Assembly (NCBI GenBank): GCA_003255065.1
Contig: QAOA01006931.1
Coordinates: forward strand, 2,437,542-2,501,541
Origin: Cercis canadensis
Taxonomy: Eukaryota; Streptophyta; Magnoliopsida; Fabales; Fabaceae
Direction: 5' to 3'
Length of the DNA: 64,000 bases
This document shows positions 46,385 to 56,800 of this stretch, one piece after another. The first letter of the stretch is position 1. Each line of letters begins with the position of its first letter. The notes under the pieces were generated by a model. The model saw only the letters and a list, made by a program, of their open reading frames with translations, was not told where the DNA came from and ran no database searches. A program made the position numbers and the translations under genes.

Positions 46385-46873
46385 AACTTCAATACGGGTC
46401 AATTATCGGGTCTTCTGCTAACTTCAGTAATCTCTTATGAGCAAGAACATCCTCAGCTCTCTCCATATTCACATCCAACGCATACCTGCATAGTAGAAAT
46501 CAAGTGGAATAGGTAAAAACAATTGCTAGACGTAAATTTCTGTTCATCAGTTTCAACACTTTCCCAATTGTATTCTCAGCAGGGGAAGAATTTGTTATCA
46601 CGTCTGAAATTATCATAGATGAACAAAAATTTTGAACTGATTTAGAAATAAAAAAGGTAGAATCAAATTGAAATACCTAGCAGGAAGACAATTGAAAAGA
46701 AGCCATAGTTGATCATCAAAACCAGGAACATTCGCTTCCTCAAAATTTTACTCCTGAATTCGATGAAGAACTTCATTATACACCTCCAATTTCTACTTGT
46801 GCTGACGAGGATGAGCTTGCGGTGATTGAGCAACTCTACTTCCACAGCTCTCAATGTCGTCCTAGATCACCAT
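46385..46873 (-). pseudogene. Captured 5' exons of a STY46-like ACT-domain protein kinase
   Basis: Exon 1 runs from ATG at 46871-46873 to a GT donor after LPAR near 46677; exon 2 starts near 46487. The reading, with stops, is MVI*DDIESCGSRVAQSP, then [33 protein letters not shown] and [22 protein letters not shown]. This matches the N-terminus of the plant STY8/STY17/STY46 serine/threonine/tyrosine kinases that phosphorylate chloroplast transit peptides. Three stop codons, one at codon 4, and a frameshift near the end of exon 2 make it non-functional. The splice site between exons 1 and 2 is preserved, so the capture was from genomic DNA, not from mRNA. The kinase domain itself is absent. Confidence 0.8.
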
Positions 46874-47769
46874 TAGAGCAAAAGCAAGAAAAAAAGCAAA
46901 ATCCACTACTCTGGAAACCAAGAGAGACTGAGTGTGCGAGAAAGAGTGAAACGGGTTAGGGAGAGGAAGATTGATTTGGGGGTTTTGGGATCGAGCTAGG
47001 TCTTGATGGAAGGAAATGGTGAAATGCGAAAAGGGGGAAAGCGGAAATAACTTAAAAAATTCTAACGGTATTATTATAGAAATTACCGTTAGAATTTCTG
47101 TTAGAATCAATAAAAAAATTCAAAAAAATTCTTAAAAACAATTCCAACGGTATATACCATTAAAATATTCAGTTGGAATTTTTTAAACAGTACTTCCACA
47201 CAATTTCAACGGTAATGTAATTCCGTTGGAATTACCGTTAGAATTTCAACAAAATTTGTTCCGTCAGAGTTACCGTCAGAATTTTTCAAAAATTCTAATG
47301 GTATTTTGTTCCGTTAGAATTTTCCATTGGAAAATTGCCTTTATCTTGTAGTGTAAGTTCCCATGTTTGATATACATTTTTTAAAAAAATTCACATGAAT
47401 GTTTTTTAGCTAGGTTTTCCACCAAAACATTACCATGGGGGGTGGGAATCCAAGAATCCTAAGGGCATAAGAAAATTTTTATTATTTGAAAAGACTATTA
47501 TACCCTCATCACTACAACTAGGGGTGTACAAAACCGACTTGAACCAACCAAATCAAGCCGAACCGAGCTCAAACTGATGAAAATGGGTTTGAATCGGTTC
47601 CAAATTTATAAAAATCGATTAGTTCAGTTTGGTTTTCAATTCCAAAAAGTTTTGAACCAAAGGAAACCAAACCGAACTGATTATATTATACATATATATT
47701 TTTAAATATATTTTATATTTATTATGAGAATATTAAACATATTTGGTTGTGGTAGCTTGTTGGTCTCTT

Positions 47770-48345
47770 AGTCTTAGGCTCTATCACTCAAATATTGCAA
47801 TTCAGAAACAAATTTAGCTATCTATTATAATATCTAAACTATTTATTTTAATATTATACTTTTTAAAATATATATAAAAAAATAAAATCTAATGTGTAGG
47901 GCCCACAAGATATGCCAAATCCCATATGGCATGTCCAATGGGGATGCACCACATAGGATATGACATGTCTTGTCTTGGCTGGTGTGTCCCCGAACTGCAT
48001 ATTCTTTTTCTCCCATCCTTGCCTTTCCTTTTGCTTTTCTTGCTGCTGTTTTAGCTTGTGCCACGTGAATCTTATCTTTCTCCCCTCCTTGCCTTTCTTA
48101 TTGCTTTTCTTGTTACTGGTGTAGCGTTTGTCAGGTGGACATGTCGCATGGGATGCGGCGTGTCCACACTAAACACGCCACGCCGTATATGGCGTGGTTA
48201 CGTGGGTCATATACTATCAGATTTTGTTTTTATTTTTATTTTAAAAATATAAAATATAAAATATTTAGGCAAATAGTTTAAAAATTATAATAGATAGGTA
48301 AATTTGTTTCTAAATTACAATATATGAGTCAAAGAGCTAGTCTCT
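47770..48345. mobile_element. Fold-back element nested in the hAT element
   Basis: The left arm (about 47770-47905, with CAGAAACAAATTTAGCTATC and CTATTATAATATC, then GGGCCCACAAG) and the right arm (about 48195-48345, inverse, with GATAGGTAAATTTGTTTC) match over about 150 bases. The centre carries short inverted words (GGCATGTCC, GGACATGCC-like; CGCCACGCCGTATATGGCG) and a diverged direct duplication of a CT-rich segment, CTCCCATCCTTGCCTTTCC at 48012 and CTCCCCTCCTTGCCTTTCT at 48080. Confidence 0.6.
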
Positions 48346-48726
48346 TATTTCTTTACAAATCATATTAAACCAGGTTCAAATTTCACCATCCCCATTTCTT
48401 TTTTGTTTCTTGCCTTCTCGCCTCCTCATTTCAAAAATCCCTAGGCATTTTTCTTTTCCTTATCTCCTCATCTTCTATTATTTTCTTTCTGCTACATTAC
48501 CCTCAAAATCCCTAGGCCTCATCATATTTTATTCTTTTAAATTGTTTCCTCATAACCCTAAATCCCTAAATTCATTTCCCTCGCTGCCCTCGCCCCTCAC
48601 TCATCTCCCTACTTGGCATGCTTGCAGCCTTTCTTTCTCTTGCTCTACATCTTTCTCTTTCTCAGTGTGTTTGTACTTTTTTTTTCCTCTGTGTGCTACT
48701 TTCTTCTTTCTTTCTCTTGTTCTTCA

Positions 48727-49040
48727 ATGGAGATAGGAGTCGCATATGGGAGTGTTTGGGATCTAAACTATCATTCTTTTAATGTTGCCACCCTTTCTAA
48801 TGTATTTATAAATGCCATTTTCACTAGAACTATCACAAATGTTGGTTCCCCAACATCCATATATAGGGCTATCGTGACAGCTCCAATAGGACTAGAAATA
48901 ACATTGACTCATCCAAGCTTGTCCTTCAGTTCTATTGGGCATAAATTGTCCTTTAAGCTCAGTGTTGGGGCCAGCTTCTGCTTCTTTGGTGTGGGATGAT
49001 GGTACAAACCAAGTGAGGAGCCCCATTACTGTATTTATTT
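48727..49040 (+). pseudogene. Captured C-terminal exon of a subtilisin-like protease
   Basis: The frame reads DLNYHSFNVATLSN, then FTRTITNVGSPTSIYRAIVT, APIGLEITLTHPSLSFSSIG and HKLSFKLSV. This is the fibronectin-III-like C-terminal domain of plant subtilases of the cucumisin type (usual wording DLNYPSF...RTVTNVG...Y.A.V..P.G). The following exon text is broken by a stop at 48997. The protease catalytic domain is absent. The piece is inside the hAT element and follows an in-frame ATG at 48727 that is not the parent gene's start. Confidence 0.8.
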
Positions 49041-49384
49041 TACAAGATAACTAGCAGTGTAGATTTATATGGAGGGGGAAACAATTCAATTGGATTTGTC
49101 TGAACAAAGCACCAATGGAAAATGTGGGAAAAAATGTTAAATGTGATATTTGCTTTTTAAATTGTGTACTCTGAAATAAAGAAGGGAAATAGTTTGTATT
49201 CCTCTGCTTTGTGTTATGCATGAACTGACCTGAACCTAACCGACTTAAACCGATAATTTTCAATTCGGTTTGGTTAATGAATTGAATATATTACAATTTT
49301 GATTCATGATTTTTTTGAACCGACTCTATCGGTTTGGTTCATAAAAACATCATAATCGAACCGATTTACACCCCTAACTACAAC

Positions 49385-51600
49385 AACATCCTTTATTATT
49401 TTCTATCGATGACAGTAACCTCAACATCACTCTCATTCCCAAATCCATCTCTTCTGCCTCCATTGGCCCTATTTTTTTGGCCTTCATTGGGGACTTCATC
49501 GGAACCACCACCACCATCACCTCTATTGCCATTTCTTTGTATCAGTGAAGTAAGCCCCTTTTGCTTTGGGTTTAATTTTTTGAATTTGTCTTTGGTCAAG
49601 CCCTTTCTGCTTCTCATTCTTTGGCTGCTTGATAATGATACTTTGATTTTGATTAAAAGGAGCAATGTTTGTGATTTTACTATGAACTGTTCCTATTAGT
49701 TGATTTCCTTATAGGTTTCTTCAATGGAAAATAAGTTTTCCCCTCATATATGCAATAGCGCTTTTATGTTTGTTTTTGCACATTTTTTTTCTAATCAATA
49801 TGTCTTACAATTGAAACACGCAATTCAATAATAACTTTTTGTTGGTCTTAATCATATAAGAATAAAAAATCCTGTGTTTATAGAGATTGAGACGTTGAAA
49901 TATTACTCATAATCGACTTTGATAACTTGGGATCAATTCTATTTCGTATGCTATAATGGTGAATTTGGTATGTTCATCGCTTTGATAGAAAATAGCTATG
50001 AGGATTACCTCATGTAAAGTTTGATATAATCAATTGCATCATCACCCATAATCAACTCGTTTATGTGTTGTTCTATGATTCCAACAAATAGTTATGGTTT
50101 TCTTTTATGGAAAAGAACAGAGTTAATGTCTATTGCTTGGCTCAAAATGCAAAGTCCATGGATTATTCTTATGGATACTTTCTTTATTATTATAATTTTG
50201 AATCAAATTCCTTTTATAAACTAATTGTTGTTTTACAAATTCAAAGTCTTTTATAAACTAATTGTTGTTTTACCTAGTTGGGACTTCGGATTGCTCGCTT
50301 TATTTTTAAGATTGTTGCTGTTGTTTTATCCGTTCCTTTCAATTATTGCTGCTTGGGATTATTGCTCACATTAATCACCTAAATGCAACCTTTCTTATTT
50401 GCATTTTGGTTAGGGACTATGGTTTGCAGTCTGGTGACCCAGCTGGATTCACTCTTGCTGATACCTTGGTCTTAAGAACTTTGGTTCCCTCTAAAATAGT
50501 TTAATGCTTTTGTAGTCAATGTTAATTTCGTATATTTTCTCATAACTGTGACTTTGCTTATAGTCCAACAGCATTTGCCACTATCCATATAAAAATTGCT
50601 ACCAATTCAGAGCATAGAGTTTCATAAACAACACTGATAAAAGAATTTGACTATATGAACAAGATAGAAATAGAATAAAAAGAGTAAAATAGATGTTTAT
50701 CTGCAGAAAGTATTGAGAAAAAAAAAAGGGAAAAAAATTAGCCAGACAGCAAAGATTAAGTCGAAAACTAGATTATCTAAGTATATCAATGCCACATTTC
50801 TGTTTGATTTCTATTTTTAAAAACTGTTGTTTGTTTTTGAAAAAAATAAAACAAAAAAACTTGTTTGATAGGCTATTTTTGTTTACATGTTTTGAAAACT
50901 TATTCTCAAAATATTGTTCTAAAAACAAGAAAACAAAAACAAGTCTCAAAGCCTAGTCGATAGAGAGGAGGAAGGAAAACGCTCTTGAAGCCTGCCAAAA
51001 CTTTCTCAACCTCGCCACTCATCAGCAACGAGCAATCTTGCTCCGACAACGACAATCCAACATCCAGCAACGACGTGCTTCAAGCTCCGGCACTAGAAGT
51101 CGCGGCGTGGAGCAGTGGCATGAGTGTTCTTTGACTTAAAAAATTTAGCATTTCTTGAAGATTTTTGATATGATTTCTATTATTTTCTCTATTTTCCTTG
51201 TTTCTCATATCTGAATCTCTTTGAGCTTATGGGTGTTCTCTAAATCCTTTGCTTTCATCTTCTGTAAGTGGGTTTTTTTTTTCTTTTTCAATTTGGTGCT
51301 TGTCTTCTTTGTTTTGACTTCTGGGTTTTGTAGGTTTTACTTGCTTTGTATTTTGGGAATTGATTTTGTGAAGTGGGAACAAGTAGGAGATGTTGGGTTC
51401 AGTTACCGATTTGGTTAACTACAATCATTGCTTTATCAAACATATTTTTTTATACTTTTATTTTGTAGAACAATTTTTAAACATAATTTTCAAAAACAAT
51501 TTTTAAAAACAAAAAAATAAAAACAGAATCAAGCACATCCAAATTTTTTTATGCTTTCGCACTCTAGTGTCCTTGTCCCAAAGAAGGACGCCCATGGGTA
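49385..51600. other. Intergenic region with a T/A-rich repeat
   Basis: No supported gene is present. From about 50810 to 51545 the ends (AAACTGTTGTTTGTTTTTG on the left, CAATTTTTAAAAACAAAAAA on the right) form a diverged inverted pair around a GC-richer centre, like the repeat around the PPR pseudogene. The stretch 49500-50800 contains only short open frames without recognisable protein. Confidence 0.4.
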
Positions 51601-52177
51601 CTTTGGACCAAGGTTTTAAAATTGGATCGGATAGTCTGGTTCAACCGGTTGGACCGGTACACTGATTTGAATACTAGCTTGGTTCAAAAGGCAAAATTGG
51701 TAAGACGGTTAAACCGATTAAAACCGGTGTGAATCGGAAAAACCAGTGAACTAGTACCAGTTTTCAATATCTGGCTGGTTCACAATTTTTTTTTTTTTAG
51801 ATTTCCCCCAAAACGGTGTCGTTTTGGCACCTGTTTCATTCACCCGCTCCTTTCTCCCTCTCCTCGAGTTTCTGCTTCTATTTCCCCAAACCCATTCGGG
51901 AATCCCTCGCCAAGACTCTCTCCCTCATTTCATGCAGTCAGCTCATGGTGGGGATGTTCATAGTTGATGACTTCTATTGAAGTTCTTCAATGCTAATAGT
52001 CACAATCTCGGATGAGAACGGTGGTGTTTCAGTGGAAGAGAGATGGTGAACGGTGTCGCATTTTGAATAACTTACTCCAGCATCTCTCTTTTGCTGATTT
52101 TTGCAGATTCCAGACATTTCTTCTTGCCCATCTCAATCTTTACTCGGTAAGAATGAGTAGAACTTGATTTGCTCTGT

Positions 52178-52178
52178 G

Positions 52179-52209
<31 letters not shown>

Positions 52210-52224
52210 TTTNTTTTTTTTTTC
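52178..52224. repeat. (TG)n followed by poly-T tract
   Basis: A TG run of about eight repeats is followed by about 30 T, with an ambiguous base at 52213. It is a simple sequence inside the hAT element. Confidence 0.85.
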
Positions 52225-52689
52225 TGTTGCCATCTGTGATTCATATATCTGTACATTGATTTGTTGATTTTGTTCCAAGCATGCGTAAATTTATTAAAAG
52301 ATGAGAGTGAGATACACAAGTATAAGAAACTGAATATTAGTTTATTCTTTTTGAGGGGTTGTTGGCTTTAATAAATCTACTTCTCTGGGAGTGTTTTTGG
52401 GAAATTTGTGAACAGGGGCAAATGCTTAGGCCGGAAAAAAAGTCGAAGGAAAAGAAAGACACTTCCTTTCTGTTTTCCATGTCTCAAGATATCAGAAATT
52501 TTATGGGCTTTTTAATTGTATGAGGGAGAGTGTTATCTAGTGGTCAGAGTACTCTGACTTGTCGAAGCTTTGAAATTTGGATTATTTACAGTTTGAGTTG
52601 TCCAAGTCTCATTTGCTTTCTTATGTTGTTAGTATTGCTGTCTGTTTTGTGATTTAGAACTTGATGTTCGTTTGGTAAATTGGTATAGA

Positions 52690-52841
52690 TATTTCATCCT
52701 CACCAGTTGCAGTGCATCCTCAAAGCTCCCCACTGATAAATCCCGAGCAACCGCAAGGTCTGTCACCAGAATTAAGAAAGGCCTTGGGGGAACTAGAATT
52801 CAGAAAGGCCTTCTCATTGTTGAACTATATTGGCGGGTAAT
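52690..52841 (+). other. Exon-like open segment inside the hAT element
   Basis: Fifty codons are open and read ISSSPVAVHPQSSPLINPEQ, then PQGLSPELRKALGELEF and RKAFSLLNYIGG, followed by GGTAAT, a possible donor. Its composition is protein-like and it may be a captured host exon. I do not recognise the parent gene. Confidence 0.35.
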
Positions 52842-53816
52842 TGCTTTTTATGCTTTGCAATTAATTCTTGTGATGATTACGAACTTTGCTTGGAATATTT
52901 ATGATGATCACGAACTTTTGTTAGTATTTTTGTGATGATTACAAACTTTGCAATTAATTTTTGTGATGTCTACTTAGACTACTAGAGTACTTCAGATTTT
53001 GCCATGTGGCATTCCCTGAACACTTTGCACTTTGATGTGGTAACTTTACTGATTTCAACACTTCATTCTTTTAAACAAGAGTCTTATTGGAAGGTCGTGT
53101 AAGCAGATAGCTATAATCTCAGCCACCTTTGTCAGCCCATGTTTGCTGCTATTAGTCACCAATGTAAAATAATTCTATCCTCATCGGATTTTGATAGTTT
53201 GGCTACTTTTTGCTCTCATTAATGTATGTTTTAGTCGACCATAAATCAAATTCTACCTTTTTTCTTTTTGCTGAGTAAATTAAATTCTGCCAACTTAATC
53301 ATTTAGTTTACTGTGGTACATTATTTTTTCTTGTTAATTTTTACATGTTTTTACCAACTCAAAGCAGAAGACAATTCCTTATAGAGGGTTGCTTTATTAT
53401 TGCTGCAGTGTTTGCCTCTTTATAATATTAGATAGTCTGAACCTCTGTATACTATTGGCTTGATCCTTAATCAGTTTTCTATTGTTAATTATGGGTGATA
53501 ACTTGTGCATTTTACTTATGTATTTGGTTTTGATGGTTTTAAGACTATGCATTTTAATTTTTAAGTTGGAGATTTTCACTTATGAGTTGAGTTTGATGAT
53601 TTGTTCTTTATCCTCCATGTTTTCTTTTTGAATCTTTAATTTTGAAAAAAAAGCTTCAGTAAACCGGTTCGACCAGTATTTTTTGCCAAACCGGTTCACT
53701 CATCAGTTTGGTTTTTAAAACCTTGCTTTGGACGCAGAATTAATATGTCTGCTTAGCATGAGGCGGAACTGTGACAGAAAGCCTTCTATGTTTCTATTGT
53801 TATAGTTATATCTTTA

Positions 53817-56800
53817 ATGGCGGGCAAGGGCTCTGGGGCATCGCCATTGACACCATCGGTTAGGTCATGGAGGACCGCCTTTCTGACGCTGAGGGATGAA
53901 ACTCTAACAACCCCTACTCGCACTTCGGTTGCACAAATGCTCCATAATCTCATCTTCTCACATTCCCACGCTTTGATGTCCGCTGTTACTGAACTTCCTT
54001 CTCACGAGGTATCATCTAGAAATCATAAATGTCTTATGTGGGTAATTCGCCTTCTCCCCTTTAGTGTTCCATTTTTCTGATTCTTTGTTTATATTTTAAT
54101 TGAAGGTTTTGTCCGACATTTTGTTTATGATGGAACTGGTTGCAACTACTTCATCCAGGGAAGAAGACATGGTTGATATCATTACAGAGACATCACGTTT
54201 GGTATGAGTTTTGCCTTTTCCTTTTGTTCCCCGTAATCTTTTCACTTTTTTGTTATTTGAATGTGCATATTCTTCTTAAACGTTATTTAAGTTTAATTGC
54301 GCGTTGATGTTTCGATCTGTTGGTTCTTTTTCATCACAGATCCGTGATATATCTCATCGTGTTCCTTTGGAAATAAATTCGTCCTCTTTGACTCGTGTTC
54401 TTGAATGTTTCGGGAAGATGCTGGATGTTTTTCTTGGGAAAGCTGCTAATCGTAATGAGTTAACTGGAATTCGAACTACTGCTAGAATGATACCTGCTAT
54501 TGAATGTTTACAGGCTATCAGGTTTTTTCATCCACCTGCAAAACTTGACACTTGATTCAATCTTGGCATTCTTCTTCTATTTGTATGTGTTGTTGTTTGG
54601 GTTGTAATAATGTAGGTGATTGCTATCCTACAATCAACAGTTTTGAGGGTAGCGCTACCCCTGCCAGTTGGGTAGGTTTGGGTGGGCTGGTGTCGTTGTG
54701 AAGACTGAAGATCTCGAAAAAAATGAATCACCTGGATGTGTCTTACTTATAAAATGGAAAGTGTGCCAAAAAAACATAACTTTTTGAATATGTTTTTTTG
54801 TACGCTTTGTTCTTGCATTTTATAAGGAATTGTCTGTTAGGGTGACTCAGTTTTTTGAGATCTTTGCAATGACACCAAATTCACTAGGTGGGTCCGACCT
54901 GAACTCACCCAACTGGGTGGGGGTAGTGCTACTCCAAAAATGATGATTGTAGGATAGCAAGCAGCTATAGTGTATAAATGTTTTTATTTGAGAAACATTT
55001 TAGAGAGCAAAGAAGGTTTTATCATTAGAGCTTTTGTTTTTTCCGTTCTGCTTTTGTAAACCATCAAGAATATGTATTTCATCATCATGAAGTGATACTT
55101 TTATTTTTGCAATGTTAGTTTGCTAGTTCTCTTTTATTTCCGAGTTGTAGTCATGTTGCTTTGTTTGTTTTATAAATTTTGAAGGCATGTTTATAAGTGC
55201 TTGCCATATCTCATTTCCAGATGTAAGTGTCTCTGTGTTAATGTTATTGTTTCCTAGGTCATGCCTTAGGAGCAATTTTCATTGACTTCTCCAATTTTTT
55301 ATTTTTTATGTTAGTGCCTTCAAATTTTCATTGTAAAAAATCTGCACCCTCTCCAGATGTATCACTTCATTTCATGGAAGATATTCTCAGTCTGAAGATT
55401 TGCTGCTGGTTGAATTTCTACTCAACATTATTGTGAGCTCTCATTCAACCTGCAAAGATCAGTCTCTAACTGAGATTGCTAAGAAATTATCCATGGACAG
55501 CAGTTCATGGGAATTACAGGAAGTAGCTTTTTCAATGTTGGGTGAGGCAATCTCAAGAGCTGGGTCATCCTTTCCAGTTCATATCTGGAGATCAATGATT
55601 GAGGTATATAACACTTCTGTCTGTTTTGTATATTAGTGCATATAAGATATTGCAACTGGGCTCTTCTGAAATAGGTGGTTAGAAAAACGATGGATGGCTT
55701 GGCATCAAAATCCCCAATTGTGGAAGGCAATGTTATGTCCAGGTAACCTTCCCAATGGATGATCTGATCAAATGAAATAGTGAACTCTGAGATTTTGCAT
55801 GTTTCAGTCATTTGTTCTGTTATTAAAAGTTGCTGATGCATCTGCTTTGCAGGTTTTATGAATCTGTTCTGCACTGTTTGCATTTGATTCTTACTGATTC
55901 TAAATGTTCTGTTTCTGATCATGTAAGTTAATACATCCATGTTTAAGTATTAAGATGAAGCCAACGAGTTTTTCTCTCCAGCCATTTTGATACTTCTTGG
56001 GCGTATCCTTTCTCTAGGTGTCAGTTTTTGTAGCTGTCCTGCGAATGTTCTTTACTTATGGCCTTACTAGTAGAACGCCACATACCTTGCTTATTGGTTG
56101 TGAGCAGAAGGAGCTAAATACTAGGAGCCCTAAGGCAAGCTGGGAACATGCAAACAAGTCAGATCATGGTCCATATAGGCCTCCACATTTACGCAAGAAA
56201 GATTGTTCAAATCTTGAGCACCATGGAGCTTGGCATTCTCAACATATCTCAGATAATGAATCTTCTACTGCTAATTCTATATCTTCAGACTCAGATTTAA
56301 GTGATAGTGATGGATCGGTTAAGGACAGTAATAGTTTGCTGAACTCTAGGGTTAGAGTAGCTGCTATAATTTGCATACAGGTAATTTCCAGAACTTTTAT
56401 TGTCCTCTCTCCCCCTATAGAAAGCTACTTTTCTGAAAACTTGACTGAAGCAGCTGTTACATTTATCCACAAATTAAAATTGACTATACCATGAACCTTA
56501 ACTAGTCAAATGAGCTGTGGGGTTGCTGAAAAGATAGTTTTGAAAAACTTAATACCAATTTGTGGTACACCATACTACTATTTTGTCAATATCTTAAGCA
56601 ATTTTCCCCCCTCCATTACTCCCCTGTTATCCCATCTCTATATTTTTATTTTAAACTTTTATCTTTTAAATTAATTTTTCTTTTTGAAGAATTTTTTTAA
56701 TGCATGCATTAGTATGTTCCCTTCGTAGTTTGATTGAAAAGATACTGTAGATCCTTCAGATTGTAGGATTTGTCGACTATGTAGATAAAGTCTTGGCTGT

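Larger units (their letters stand above)
42467..47353. mobile_element. CACTA (En/Spm) element, 4.9 kb, with captured host exons
   Basis: The element starts CACTACAACAAAT and ends with the inverse TTATCTTGTAGTG, flanked by a perfect TAA duplication (42464-42466 and 47354-47356). Both subterminal regions (42480-42780 and 47050-47345) are packed with copies of a short word, TTCCAACGG/CCGTTGGAA, in both orientations, as is usual where a CACTA transposase binds. No transposase gene is recognisable. The interior instead holds exon-like pieces of host genes, all on the minus strand: a STY46-like kinase N-terminus (46873-46385), unrecognised exons (44240-43570) and a dioxygenase C-terminus (43435-43127). 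It is therefore a non-autonomous, gene-capturing CACTA element. Confidence 0.9.
47519..49376. mobile_element. hAT element with perfect 8-bp duplication and captured subtilase exon
   Basis: A perfect 8-bp duplication ACTACAAC (47511-47518 and 49377-49384) flanks ends TAGGGGTGTA and TACACCCCTA. Subterminal DNA on both sides is rich in words such as AACCGA/TCGGTT (CCGACTTGAACC; AACCGATTTACACCCC), as in plant hAT elements. No transposase is recognisable. It contains a fold-back element (about 47770-48345) and a piece of a subtilisin-like protease gene (48727-49040), so it is a non-autonomous, gene-carrying hAT element. It lies 165 bp from the CACTA element. Confidence 0.88.
51609..53725. mobile_element. 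hAT element with perfect 8-bp duplication, just upstream of HEATR6
   Basis: A perfect 8-bp duplication CTTTGGAC (51601-51608 and 53726-53733) flanks inverted ends CAAGGTTTTAAAA and TTTTAAAACCTTG. Subterminal regions hold many CCGGTT/AACCGG words. No transposase is seen. A 51-codon open exon-like segment lies at 52690-52841. The element ends 91 bases before the ATG of the plus-strand HEATR6 gene, so it forms much of the apparent promoter region. Confidence 0.88.

Noticed and set aside
48410..48736. Phe/Ser-rich plus-strand frame before the subtilase fragment
   Set aside because: Composition follows a CT-rich tract; no protein family is apparent.
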